Of a DNA stretch of 64,000 nt, positions 27,357-35,855 are shown piece after piece; within the stretch, counting starts at the first letter, position 1, and every line of letters begins with the position of its first letter. This DNA is from Terrimicrobium sacchariphilum (GTDB lineage: Bacteria > Verrucomicrobiota > Verrucomicrobiia > Chthoniobacterales > Terrimicrobiaceae): contig NZ_BDCO01000002.1 in the NCBI RefSeq assembly GCF_001613545.1, forward strand, positions 3,038,001 to 3,102,000. The letters run 5' to 3'. Both the position numbers and the translations under genes were made by a program. The notes beneath the pieces are model-generated. The model did not search any database. It worked only from the letters and a program-made list of their open reading frames with translations, and had not been told where the DNA came from.

Positions 27357-28799
27357 ATGAATACTCTCATCCAGCAACCCCGCTCCCCCGAGCCCGCCAC
27401 CACATCCGACCGCAGCGCAAAGGCAACCCGGAGGTTTGCGTATGTCGGCACTGGCGGACGGGTAAAAATGTTCCTCGATCCCGTAGCTGAGAGCTATCGC
27501 GAGGAGGCTGAGATCGTGGCCCTCTGCGACCTGAGCCTGACAAGGGCGCGTTTTCACAACCGCCGCCTGCAGGAGCGATTTGGCTACCACCCGGTGCCGG
27601 TCTATCACTCCTCCGACTTTGGGAAGATGTTGCAAGAGACGACGCCTGACGAAGTCGTGGTGTGCACGATCGACCGTGAACACGACCGATATATCATCGA
27701 AGCGCTTGAGGCAGGTTGCGATGTGGTAACGGAGAAACCCATGACCATCGATGCGGAGCGTTGCCGTCGCATCCTCGATGCGGTCGAGCGCACAGGACGG
27801 ACTGTCCGGGTGGCATTCAATTACCGCTGGGCTCCGGGAGCCACCAAGGTCAAGGAGATCCTCGCCTCGGGAGTGATCGGCCGTATCAGGCAGGTGACCA
27901 TGGAGTATTTTCTCAATACCAGCCATGGCGCGGATTACTTCCGGAGATGGCATGCGAACAAATCGGACTCCGGCGGCCTGCTCGTGCACAAGTCAACCCA
28001 CCACTTTGACCTGATCAACTGGTGGATCGACAGCATCCCGGAAAGCGTATTTGCCCGGGGAGGGCTCTGTTTTTACGGCTACGACAATGCGGTGGCCCGG
28101 GGCGATGCCGCGCTCACCCGTTATCCGCGGTACTTCGGTCACGACACAAAGGGAGACCCCTTTGCCTACACCTATGGTGACTCCATGGTGGAGGATTCCA
28201 CCTATGAGGAGGGCCTCTATCTGCAGGCCGAGGCCGAAACCGGCTACGTGCGAGATCAAAATGTGTTCCGCAAAGGGATCTCGATCGAGGACGTGATGAA
28301 TGTCATGGTGCGTTACCGCTCGGGCGCACTGCTCAACTATACGCTCAATGCTTTCAGCCCCCAGGAGGGCTACCGGGTCACCTTCTCTGGTGACGGAGGC
28401 CGTATCGAGTACGAGGAGGACCACGGCGCTCACATCCTCGATGCCGAGGGACGCCGTGTGCCGGTAAACGAGCACTCCCACGGCGGGCCTCACCGGCTTC
28501 GTGTCTTTCCCCACTTCCGACCCTCCTACAGCATCCCAGTCTCCGCAGGTACAGGGGGACACGGCGGTGGCGACTGCCTGCTCCAAGAGCAGATCTTTGC
28601 CGCCCACCCGCCAATCGATCCCTTTGGCCGCTCAGCCGGGCACCTTCAAGGCACTGCCTCGATCCTGGTTGGCATCGCTGCCAACCGGAGCATGGAACAT
28701 GGCGGAGAGGTCATCATCCGTGACCTGGTCGATCTGACCCCATGCGCACTGCGCCTATCCGAGCTAGACACCGTGCAGAGCGAGACACCGGCAAGTTGA
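27357..28799 (+). CDS. Gfo/Idh/MocA-family oxidoreductase
   Basis: This 480-residue NAD(P)-dependent oxidoreductase starts at ATG 27357; the longer upstream frame runs inside the pseudopilin gene. The Rossmann loop RFAYVGTGGRVKMF lies near residue 27, the catalytic Lys is in VVTEKPM near residue 126, and THHFDLINWW near 218 holds the active-site His of the second half. Members oxidise or reduce sugars and inositols. It has no signal peptide, so it is cytoplasmic. As last gene of the LacI-linked cluster it may process the sugar released by the exported glycoside-active proteins. Substrate unknown. Confidence 0.85.
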   Translation: MNTLIQQPRSPEPATTSDRSAKATRRFAYVGTGGRVKMFLDPVAESYREEAEIVALCDLSLTRARFHNRRLQERFGYHPVPVYHSSDFGKMLQETTPDEVVVCTIDREHDRYIIEALEAGCDVVTEKPMTIDAERCRRILDAVERTGRTVRVAFNYRWAPGATKVKEILASGVIGRIRQVTMEYFLNTSHGADYFRRWHANKSDSGGLLVHKSTHHFDLINWWIDSIPESVFARGGLCFYGYDNAVARGDAALTRYPRYFGHDTKGDPFAYTYGDSMVEDSTYEEGLYLQAEAETGYVRDQNVFRKGISIEDVMNVMVRYRSGALLNYTLNAFSPQEGYRVTFSGDGGRIEYEEDHGAHILDAEGRRVPVNEHSHGGPHRLRVFPHFRPSYSIPVSAGTGGHGGGDCLLQEQIFAAHPPIDPFGRSAGHLQGTASILVGIAANRSMEHGGEVIIRDLVDLTPCALRLSELDTVQSETPAS

Positions 28800-28847
28800 G
28801 GAATAAAGGAACCTCACCCTGGATGAACGGGAGGGGAGGTCTTGGGT

Positions 28848-29075
28848 TTACCGGGGCTTATCAACCCGAAAAGCGAGGTTTCCTTCAGAACCGCTGGACA
28901 GCCATTGCCTCATCTGGTGCCGGAGGTCATTCTCCGACATCACCCGGCCAGCTTTTACTCCCTCCAGGGCTGCATCCAGCCCGGCGAGAAACTGGATTTC
29001 CTCAATGATTTCCCGGATCGTGACGTCCTCGGGAAGCTTCGCCACGAGCTCAAGCACCATTTCGCGATCAGTCAT
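28848..29075 (-). CDS. Orphan antitoxin-like small protein
   Basis: This 75-residue acidic protein begins MTDREMVLELVAKLPEDVTIREIIEEIQFLAGLDAALEGVKAGRV and ends with a short arm. The pattern is that of small antitoxin-like proteins that normally precede a RelE/ParE toxin gene. No toxin frame follows; the next base on this strand runs straight into the 3' end of the oxidoreductase, which is convergent. It therefore looks like an orphan or a relic. The start at 29075 is chosen because the upstream residues to TTG 29132 do not resemble the family. Confidence 0.45.
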   Translation of the reverse strand: MTDREMVLELVAKLPEDVTIREIIEEIQFLAGLDAALEGVKAGRVMSENDLRHQMRQWLSSGSEGNLAFRVDKPR

Positions 29076-29182
29076 GAGGCTCTGATAATAGCGCAGGGGG
29101 CCAAAGGCAACCGGAACGATTCCCCGGCGCAACGGTGCGGTTTCGCATTGCGCTCGGGGCTGTCTTTGGCAAGGCTCGATGA

Positions 29183-31009
29183 GTGCTCGAACTCAGAGAC
29201 GTTACCCTCTTCATAGAACAGGGCGGCGATGTGAAGCCGCTCCTCTCCGATGTCAGCGCGAAATATCCTCGCGGGCATTTCGGCGCGATCATCGGACCCT
29301 CGGGCTGCGGAAAAAGCACGCTGCTCAAGGTCATCACGGGCGTGGCCCATGGCGAGGAGGAGGGAGAGGTGCATTGGGATGGCCGCAACCTCATGCTTCA
29401 TGATTTTGCACCATCCGAGATCGGGTTCGTTCCACAGTTCAGCATCGCGCATGAGGAACTGACCGTACGCGAGTGTGTGGCATACGCGATGCGGCTGCGA
29501 GTTCGCGGCATGCACGCCGAGGCGCTGCGCGAAGCCGTGGAACGCATCCTGGATGAAGTCAATATGACGGAGTTCGCCGATCGTCTGGTGCAAGTGCTGT
29601 CAGGCGGGCAGAAGCGCCGGCTGGCACTGGCGATGGAGCTGACGAGCAAACCGCCGATCCTGCTTTGCGACGAGGTGACGAGCGGACTCGATCCGCAGTC
29701 GGAGGATGAAATCGTGAGCCTGCTGCACGGTCTTTCCCGATCCGATGGACGCGTCGTTCTCTCTGTCACACACAGCCTGCGGCACCTGAGCTACTACGAT
29801 TCCGTGCTTGTGCTTTACAAGGGCGTGGTGGCCTATCAGGGACCGCCGGAGTTTCTCTGCCATTACTTCCGCTGCGACGACCCGCATGACGTGTTTGCGA
29901 GGCTCGAGTTGCGCGAGGCAAAAGACTGGGGTCAGTCATGGAAAAAGCATCGTCAGGCCTTCATGGAAAGCGTGACGAAGGAGGATTTCGACAAGGACGA
30001 TGCGGGAGACAAACCCGATATCGATGACGAACTCCCTGCCGTGGCGGATATCGAAATCCTACCCGCGGGAAAGGAAACAGAGACGCTGATCGACATCGAA
30101 GCCGAGGTCCAGCCGCAGCTCGATCTGCCGGAAGAGGAGCCGGATGGCGTACCGACACCCGGCATCCTCAGCCAGGTGCTGACTCTCACGGAGCGGAGAT
30201 TCCGCATGTTTTCCCGGAACAAGGTGCAGATCCTTCTGCAACTCGGACTGATCCTGGGCTTTCCCATACTGGTCGCGATCTTTGCCTGGAACGGCCTGCC
30301 TGCGATCACCAACCAGAGCATGGGCCTGGAGCAGAATATCGTGGAGCAACTCCTGGAGGCCAAGGAGTTCATCGTGCAGGCGAGCAAGGTCGGCAGCCTC
30401 GTCTCGGGCATCGTGATGTTTGAAGTGATCCTGCTTACGCTGATGGGCGCGAACAACTCCGGGCGTGAAATCGCGGCGGAGCGCCTGATCTTTGAAAAGG
30501 AGAAACTCTCGGGGCTGAATCCCCTCGCCTATATCCTCAGCAAGGGCATCTTCCTCGGCGTGCTTGTAGTGGCGCAATCGGTGTGGATGGGCTTGTTTGT
30601 GAGCTTTGTCTGCAGCTTTCCCGGCGATCTGCTCACGCAATTGCTATTCCTGCTGCTGGTCAATGCGGCGATGACGTCGGTATGTCTGGCCATCTCGGCG
30701 TGGATGGGATCTGCGGAGCAGGCTTCTCTGGTGTCGATTTACCTCGTGGGCTTCCAGCTTCCGCTCTCCGGCGCGGTGCTGGCGCTGCCCGCGTGGGTGG
30801 CAAGCCTCGCGCAGCCTTTCATCGCAGCTTACTGGAGCTGGTCAGGCATCCTCGAAACGCTGAAAGCCGAGCGCTATTACGAGATCGTGCAGATGGTGAT
30901 CCAGACGAGCACGGCCCCGGCCTCGCTGTGCCTGTGGGTGCTTTTTTCGCACGTGGTGATCGGCATTTTCGTCGCGTGGCTGGGCTGTCACCGCAGCCGG
31001 ATGGCTTGA
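29183..31009 (+). CDS. ABCG-like half transporter (ATPase fused to ABC-2 permease)
   Basis: This 608-residue protein joins a cytoplasmic ATPase (residues about 1-230) to a C-terminal ABC-2 membrane domain with about six helices (from about 350). Walker A is GPSGCGKST near residue 39, the signature LSGGQKRRLALAM and Walker B ILLCDEVTSGLD near 140-175. The ATPase-first order with one long charged linker (about 240-330, many Glu and Asp) is the arrangement of eukaryotic White/ABCG exporters. Substrate is unknown. GTG 29183 begins exactly at the nucleotide-binding domain. It is alone, with 211 bases before yebC. Confidence 0.85.
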   Translation: MLELRDVTLFIEQGGDVKPLLSDVSAKYPRGHFGAIIGPSGCGKSTLLKVITGVAHGEEEGEVHWDGRNLMLHDFAPSEIGFVPQFSIAHEELTVRECVAYAMRLRVRGMHAEALREAVERILDEVNMTEFADRLVQVLSGGQKRRLALAMELTSKPPILLCDEVTSGLDPQSEDEIVSLLHGLSRSDGRVVLSVTHSLRHLSYYDSVLVLYKGVVAYQGPPEFLCHYFRCDDPHDVFARLELREAKDWGQSWKKHRQAFMESVTKEDFDKDDAGDKPDIDDELPAVADIEILPAGKETETLIDIEAEVQPQLDLPEEEPDGVPTPGILSQVLTLTERRFRMFSRNKVQILLQLGLILGFPILVAIFAWNGLPAITNQSMGLEQNIVEQLLEAKEFIVQASKVGSLVSGIVMFEVILLTLMGANNSGREIAAERLIFEKEKLSGLNPLAYILSKGIFLGVLVVAQSVWMGLFVSFVCSFPGDLLTQLLFLLLVNAAMTSVCLAISAWMGSAEQASLVSIYLVGFQLPLSGAVLALPAWVASLAQPFIAAYWSWSGILETLKAERYYEIVQMVIQTSTAPASLCLWVLFSHVVIGIFVAWLGCHRSRMA

Positions 31010-31220
31010 TTTTCCGGCGAAAAGGCGTTGACAATCCCGTGGCTTCCTCCATGCTTTTAGCCGTTGTTTGATGTGAGCCGTCGGTCGTCGACGCTCCGCT
31101 CATCGAACCCCACTGCACGCAAAGTAAGCATCGTTTTTCAGTGATCTGTCCGCTTGTGGCGCGCTCTCCAAAGACGCACTCCCGAGACGAATATCGTTCG
31201 CTGACCCAAGATAAGAAAAT

Positions 31221-31976
31221 ATGGCCGGCCACAGTAAATGGTCGAAAGTCAAACGCCTCAAAGGCGCTCTCGACGTAAAGAGGGGCAAGCTTTTCTCCAA
31301 GCTGTCCAAGGAAATCGTCGTCGCAGCCAAGCTGGGTGGAGGAAATCCTTCGCTCAACCCTCGGCTGCGCGCCGCGGTGATGGCTGCCCGCGCCCAGAGC
31401 ATGCCGAATGACAATATCGACCGGGCTATCAAGAAAGGCTCGGGCGAGCTGGAGTCGGCGCAGATGGAGGAGATCGTGTACGAAGGGTATGCTCCAGGAG
31501 GAGTAGCCCTGGTGATCGAGGCCGCAACAGATAACAAGAACCGCACGGCCGCCGACCTGCGATTAATCTTCAGCAAAAACCACGGCAACCTGGGCGGACC
31601 GGGCAGTGTTTCCTTCATGTTTCATCGCAAAGGACAAATCACGGTGCCGCTGACCACCGCGGAAGAAGACCGGCTCCTTGAGATTATTCTGGAAGCAGGC
31701 GCGGAGGAACTCACCAGCGACGACGAACACCATATCATCACCACTCCACCCGACCAGCTCTACGCGGTCGCCGAGGCTCTTAAGAAAGCCGGAGTGGAAC
31801 CCGACTCACAGAAACTGACCTACATTGCAGAGAACCATGTCGCAGTGGCGGACCCGCAGACAGCCAGCCAGGTGCTGAGGCTGTATGACGCGCTCGATGA
31901 TTGCGACGACGTGCTCAACGTGCACGCCAACTTTGACATCTCCGACGAGATCCTCGCCTCCCTGCAAGATACCTAA
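31221..31976 (+). CDS. yebC: YebC/TACO1-family protein
   Basis: This 251-residue protein is a full-length YebC (MAGHSKWSKVKRLKGALD...RGKLFSKLSKEIVVAAKLGG). The family acts in the cytoplasm as a transcription regulator or, in some members, as a factor easing ribosome stalls at polyproline. It has the usual three-domain layout and length. This copy lies just upstream of rho; the two are separated by 23 bases. Confidence 0.95.
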   Translation: MAGHSKWSKVKRLKGALDVKRGKLFSKLSKEIVVAAKLGGGNPSLNPRLRAAVMAARAQSMPNDNIDRAIKKGSGELESAQMEEIVYEGYAPGGVALVIEAATDNKNRTAADLRLIFSKNHGNLGGPGSVSFMFHRKGQITVPLTTAEEDRLLEIILEAGAEELTSDDEHHIITTPPDQLYAVAEALKKAGVEPDSQKLTYIAENHVAVADPQTASQVLRLYDALDDCDDVLNVHANFDISDEILASLQDT

Positions 31977-31999
31977 CATTTATTAGCATAGTGACTTTT

Positions 32000-33586
32000 A
32001 TGACCGACGATAATCCGAACCTCTTCGAAGCCGACACCGAAGCCGCTCCGAAGCGCCGGACCACCCGCAAAAAGACAGAGACCGCACCCAAGGCGCCGAC
32101 ACGCAAGCGCGCCGCGGCTCCCCGCAAGACGAAGGCCGCCAAGGCTGACGACGCTCCTGCGGCAGCGGAATCCGCTCCCGCCACGCAACCTGCGCAGGCC
32201 GAGCTTCCCGTGGCCGCCGCGCCAGCTCCTGTTTCCGCTCCCGAGGCTCCGGCCGCACCGGAGATCCCGGCCGCGCCCGCTCCAGTGGAAGCTGCCCAGC
32301 CAGCAGAGGCCGCAGCCCAATCTGCCGAGGCTCCCGAGCAGCAGGCACAGCCCCAGCGGCAATTCCGCGGAGACCGTCCCCGGCACCATCAGCAGGGACG
32401 GCACAATAACAACGGCAACAACAATAATAACAACCAGCAGCCGCAGCAGCAACGCCCGCAACAGCCGCCCCGTCCGCCCGAGCCCCCGACATTTGCCGAG
32501 GGCATCGTCGAAGTGTCCGGCAAGGGCTTTGGCTTCCTGCGCGAGCCGCGCCGCAATTTCTCACAGTCGAACAATGACGTCTTTGTGACACCCGAGGTGG
32601 TGCGCAAGCACGCCCTGCGCGATGGCATGTGGATTCGCGGTGAGACGCGCCGCGGCAGCCGCGGCCCTCAGCTCTTCAAGCTCCTCGAGATCGAGGGCCA
32701 GAGCCCGGATTCGTTCCAGAACCTCCCTGTCTTTGAGGAGCTGACCACGATCAGCCCGAACAAGCGCATCCGCCTGGAAACCGTGCCGGATCGCTACACG
32801 ACCCGCGTGATGGACCTGATGACGCCGATCGGCAAGGGCCAGCGCGGCCTCATCGTGGCTCCGCCTCGCACGGGCAAGACGACGCTCTTGCAGCACATCG
32901 CAGATGCCGTGGTACAGAATCACCCGGAGATGAAACTCATCATCCTGCTCGTGGACGAACGTCCCGAGGAGGTGACGGAGATCCGCCGCACGGTGCCGAC
33001 CGCCGAGCTGATGGCCAGCTCGAACGACTCGGACATCAAAACGCACACCCGCATCGCCCAACTCGCCTCCGAGCGCGCCAAGCGCCTCGTGGAGATGGGC
33101 AAGGATGTGTTCGTGCTCATGGATTCGCTCACCCGCATCGGTCGCGCATTCAACAACGCCCAGGGCGGCGGCGGACGCACCATGTCGGGCGGCGTGGACT
33201 CCCGCGCGCTGGAAATCCCGCGCAAGATCTTCGCTGCGGCACGCAACACGGAGGAATCCGGTTCCCTCACCATCATGGCGACAGCCTTGATCGAGACAAA
33301 CAGCCGCATGGACGAGCTGATTTTCCAGGAGTTCAAGGGCACGGGTAACATGGAGCTGGTGCTGGATCGCAAGATCAGCGACCAGCGCATCTACCCCGCC
33401 GTGGACATCTTCCTCTCCGGCACCCGCCGCGAGGAACTGCTCCTCACCGCCGAGGAACTCCACAAGATCAACGTCATCCGCCGCGGACTGGCGGGTCACA
33501 AGCCGATCGAAGCCATCGAGCGTCTGCTCTTCTTCATCCGCAAGTACCCGACCAATACCGAATTGCTCCGGAATATCCCGGGCTAA
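32000..33586 (+). CDS. rho: Transcription terminator Rho with a disordered Asn/Gln-rich N-terminus
   Basis: This 528-residue hexameric RNA-dependent ATPase ends transcripts without intrinsic terminators. A cold-shock RNA-binding domain starts near residue 163 (FAEGIVEVSGKGFGFLREP), the Walker A is VAPPRTGKTTLL near 290, and the Q-loop/R-loop region MDSLTRIGRAFNNA and GGGRTMSGGVDSRAL follow. Before this come about 160 residues with no fold: Lys/Ala/Pro-rich, then a run dominated by Asn and Gln (residues about 130-157). Such prion-like insertions are known in a few Rho proteins. ATG 32000 is used; GTG 31991 is in frame but unlikely. A strong terminator lies after the gene. Confidence 0.96.
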   Translation: MTDDNPNLFEADTEAAPKRRTTRKKTETAPKAPTRKRAAAPRKTKAAKADDAPAAAESAPATQPAQAELPVAAAPAPVSAPEAPAAPEIPAAPAPVEAAQPAEAAAQSAEAPEQQAQPQRQFRGDRPRHHQQGRHNNNGNNNNNNQQPQQQRPQQPPRPPEPPTFAEGIVEVSGKGFGFLREPRRNFSQSNNDVFVTPEVVRKHALRDGMWIRGETRRGSRGPQLFKLLEIEGQSPDSFQNLPVFEELTTISPNKRIRLETVPDRYTTRVMDLMTPIGKGQRGLIVAPPRTGKTTLLQHIADAVVQNHPEMKLIILLVDERPEEVTEIRRTVPTAELMASSNDSDIKTHTRIAQLASERAKRLVEMGKDVFVLMDSLTRIGRAFNNAQGGGGRTMSGGVDSRALEIPRKIFAAARNTEESGSLTIMATALIETNSRMDELIFQEFKGTGNMELVLDRKISDQRIYPAVDIFLSGTRREELLLTAEELHKINVIRRGLAGHKPIEAIERLLFFIRKYPTNTELLRNIPG

Positions 33587-33660
33587 GCACGGATACGCAA
33601 CGTTTCATAGCTTTCCCCACCAGCCCCGGAGCAGCCCCCTGGCCGCTCAAACCCAGAAAG

Positions 33661-33694
33661 AGGCCCGCCTTAACCGGCGGGCCTTTCGTTTTAT
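33661..33694 (+). terminator. Rho-independent terminator after rho
   Basis: A 9-bp perfect stem (AGGCCCGCC at 33661-33669 with GGCGGGCCT at 33676-33684) encloses TTAACC and is followed by TTCGTTTTAT. This is a textbook intrinsic terminator, 75 bases after the rho stop. Confidence 0.9.
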
Positions 33695-33815
33695 AGCCCG
33701 AGAATGCGCCAAATCAGGCGAAAACAGCCCTCAAAGGCGTAAAAAAGGCTGATTTTCCGCAAAAATCCCGCGTAAGGGCCTGAAAGAGAGGGGGGTCGTA
33801 AACCGACGATTCCGA

Positions 33816-33844
33816 TTGACTTCGCACCCATAAAGTGGTGAAAA
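33816..33844 (+). promoter_or_regulatory. Candidate promoter of the dcw cluster
   Basis: TTGACT at 33816-33821 is a good -35 box; 17 bases later stands TGAAAA (33839-33844), a poor -10. The MraZ repeats overlap the -10, which fits repression by MraZ. The -10 is weak, so the exact promoter is uncertain. Confidence 0.4.
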
Positions 33845-33871
33845 GTGGGGCGCTGTGGAGGCAAATGGTAA
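33832..33871 (+). promoter_or_regulatory. MraZ operator: four 10-bp direct repeats
   Basis: Four units of exactly 10 bases stand end to end: AAAGTGGTGA, AAAGTGGGGC, GCTGTGGAGG, CAAATGGTAA. The first two match the AAAGTGKNNN repeat reported for MraZ binding sites and the others keep TGG at the same phase. They end 17 bases before the mraZ ATG, as expected for autoregulation of a dcw cluster. Confidence 0.85.
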
Positions 33872-33888
33872 CTGAAACCTAAAATACG

Positions 33889-34338
33889 ATGGGACAAGAC
33901 GCAACAACGCTCTACTCCGGGACCTTCGAACGTTCCATGGACGCGAAGAAGCGTGTTGCCGTGCCCGCATCGTGGCTTTCCAAGGAAGACGGAGAGCTTT
34001 TCCACGTAGTACCCCACCCCACGGAGGGATATTTGATGGTGATGCCTACGGCGGAGTTTGACCGCTGGGAGCAGCGCATCCAGGAAACCTCCCTGTCGCC
34101 AGCACAGAAACGCATGGCGATCCGCAAATTTTACAGTGAAGCCCACTCCGTCACGACGGACAAACAAGGGCGTATCCTGCTGAACGAAAAACACTGCGAA
34201 CGCGCCGGATTGACTGACGAGGTGGTGTTCGTGGGTGGCAGAAGCCGCTTCGAGCTCTGGAGCCGGGCCAAGTACGCGGAGGTGGAAGCCTCCGAGACCC
34301 AGGCCTACCAGGAAGTGGCGGCAGCCATCGGACTCTAA
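33889..34338 (+). CDS. mraZ: Division and cell wall cluster regulator MraZ
   Basis: This 149-residue protein has two AbrB-like SpoVT motifs: the first around GTFERSMDAKKRVAVPASW (residues 11-29) and the second around VTTDKQGRILLNEKH (residues about 88-102). MraZ forms a ring and binds repeats in front of its own gene. Here four 10-bp repeats at 33832-33871 are correctly placed for this. It starts the dcw cluster as in most bacteria. The protein is within the normal size range. Confidence 0.96.
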   Translation: MGQDATTLYSGTFERSMDAKKRVAVPASWLSKEDGELFHVVPHPTEGYLMVMPTAEFDRWEQRIQETSLSPAQKRMAIRKFYSEAHSVTTDKQGRILLNEKHCERAGLTDEVVFVGGRSRFELWSRAKYAEVEASETQAYQEVAAAIGL

Positions 34339-34379
34339 CCAATTTCCAAGGTGACCAACCTCCTGAAACCAACCAGCTG

Positions 34380-34541
34380 ATGACCAAGCGCGGCCGGGTG
34401 TACTGCTTCGGATTCTGCTCCACGAAGGGCTCCGACGGGAAGCCACAAGGCCACGCCGCCATCAAGATCCGCCCCCGCAACGCGTATGAAATCGTGGGAC
34501 TTCGAAGACCAGGCTCTTCTCATTTTGGAAAAACCAACTGA
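34380..34541 (+). CDS. Possible 53-residue basic small protein between mraZ and rsmH
   Basis: An ATG at 34380 opens a 53-codon frame (MTKRGRVYCFGFCSTKGSDG...) that overlaps the first 56 bases of rsmH in another phase. It has two Cys and many Lys, Arg and Gly residues. There is no ribosome binding site and no known family. The 147-base mraZ-rsmH gap would otherwise hold nothing. I give it low weight. Confidence 0.25.
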   Translation: MTKRGRVYCFGFCSTKGSDGKPQGHAAIKIRPRNAYEIVGLRRPGSSHFGKTN

Positions 34542-35472
34542 CAGCGAAAGTTCCTCGGGAAGCTATCACATCCCCGTGATGGCCGACGAGGTCGTCGCCC
34601 TGCTGCGTCCAGCGCCAGGTATGCTTTTCCTCGACGGCACGGCCGGAGGGGGAGGCCATACGGAAAAGCTGCTCCAGCATGGCGCGGACGTGATTGCACT
34701 GGACCAGGACTCCGATGCGATCGCGCAATGTCATGACCGGCTGGCGACGTATGGCCGGAGGGTGCAGATCGTGCAGAGCAATTTCCGGCACGCCGACACG
34801 GTGCTGGCCGGACTCGGGATCGACAAGGTGGGCGGCGCGTTGATCGATGTCGGCGTATCCTCGCACCAGCTCGACACGGCCGGGCGCGGATTTGCCATGA
34901 TGAAGGATGGTCCGCTCGACATGCGCATGGACCGCGAGAGTCCCCGCACGGCGGCGGATATCGTCAATACCGAGAGCGTGGGCGAACTGGCCCGGATCTT
35001 CCGGGAGTACGGCGAGGAGCCGAGGGCGATGCACATCGCGGCGAGGCTGGTGGCGGCACGAGAGAAGCGCCAGATCCTGACGACCTTTGACCTGACGGCG
35101 GCCATTGCCTCGATCATCCCGCGCACAGGACCGCGGCACCCGGCCACCCGCATCTTTCAGGCCCTGCGGATCGCCGTGAACGACGAGCTTGGCGTCATTC
35201 GCGAGGGGCTGGAGGTGATTTCCCAGCGGCTGGCGCATGGAGCGCGCTTCGCCGTGATCACATTTCACTCGCTCGAGGATCGCATCGTGAAGAACTACTT
35301 TCGCGACAAGAGCACCGAGTGGATCGACCGGCCGGAGTGGCCGGAGCCCCGCCGCAATCCTGAACGAATTTTCCGACTCCTGACACCCCGCCCCATCGAC
35401 CCGTCGAAGGAAGAGGTGGAAGCCAACCCACGCTCGCGCAGCGCCAAATTGCGCGTTGTCGAGCGCATCTAA
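34486..35472 (+). CDS. rsmH: 16S rRNA m4C1402 methyltransferase RsmH (MraW)
   Basis: This 328-residue cytoplasmic enzyme methylates N4 of C1402 in 16S rRNA. The family marks YHIPVMADEVV (near residue 27), FLDGTAGGGGHTEKLL (SAM site), SSHQLDTAGRGFAMMKDGPLDMRMD and ITFHSLEDRIVKNYF are all present. A 26-residue N-terminal extension is longer than usual; I keep ATG 34486 because the residues before YHIPVM are polar and no later good start is seen. It is the second gene of the dcw cluster and leads to ftsL after 14 bases. Confidence 0.95.
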   Translation: MKSWDFEDQALLILEKPTDSESSSGSYHIPVMADEVVALLRPAPGMLFLDGTAGGGGHTEKLLQHGADVIALDQDSDAIAQCHDRLATYGRRVQIVQSNFRHADTVLAGLGIDKVGGALIDVGVSSHQLDTAGRGFAMMKDGPLDMRMDRESPRTAADIVNTESVGELARIFREYGEEPRAMHIAARLVAAREKRQILTTFDLTAAIASIIPRTGPRHPATRIFQALRIAVNDELGVIREGLEVISQRLAHGARFAVITFHSLEDRIVKNYFRDKSTEWIDRPEWPEPRRNPERIFRLLTPRPIDPSKEEVEANPRSRSAKLRVVERI

Positions 35473-35486
35473 CCTACTGCCTGACC

Positions 35487-35855
35487 ATGAGCACGAACCG
35501 CAGAAAAGAAGTGAACCAGATTCAACTGGGCCCGTTGTTCAAGTGGCTGACGCTTGCCGTGATGATCGGTGGCTGCGGACTGCTTTTCGTGTACGTGAAA
35601 AACCAGCAGCACACCCTCGGGCAGGAAACCCGCAAGGTGGAACTCCAGATGCGCGAGGTGCGTGCGTACAACGAAGTGCTCCTGGCCAAAATCTCCCAGC
35701 TCTCCTCCCGACCGGCGCTGCAGCGCAAATTGGAACAAACCATGGTGGCGCTCGTGCCGATCCAGGATAACTCCATCGCACGCCTCGTTCCCCCGGTGAC
35801 GGTGGGCAGCGAAGGCTTGCTGCGAACTGCGGCCAACGAGAGGTATCGCCCGTGA
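35487..35855 (+). CDS. ftsL: FtsL-like cell division protein
   Basis: This 122-residue bitopic protein has a short cytoplasmic basic start, one helix (LFKWLTLAVMIGGCGLLFVYV, residues about 17-37) and a following coiled-coil stretch (TLGQETRKVELQMREVRAYNEVLLAKISQL). That layout and its place between rsmH and ftsI are those of FtsL, which forms a complex with FtsB and FtsQ to activate FtsWI. Sequence alone is weakly conserved in this family, so the name rests on topology and context. Its stop overlaps the GTG start of ftsI. Confidence 0.75.
   Translation: MSTNRRKEVNQIQLGPLFKWLTLAVMIGGCGLLFVYVKNQQHTLGQETRKVELQMREVRAYNEVLLAKISQLSSRPALQRKLEQTMVALVPIQDNSIARLVPPVTVGSEGLLRTAANERYRP

Larger units (their letters stand above)
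33587..33888. other. Rho-mraZ intergenic region
   Basis: These 302 bases hold no gene. They contain the intrinsic terminator of rho (33661-33694), then a TTGACT promoter candidate and four 10-bp direct repeats (33832-33871) just before mraZ. All of it is regulatory for the division cluster, described in the separate entries. Confidence 0.8.

Noticed and set aside
31028..31056. TTGACA box upstream of yebC
   Set aside because: No acceptable -10 box at the right distance; it lies 190 bases before the gene.
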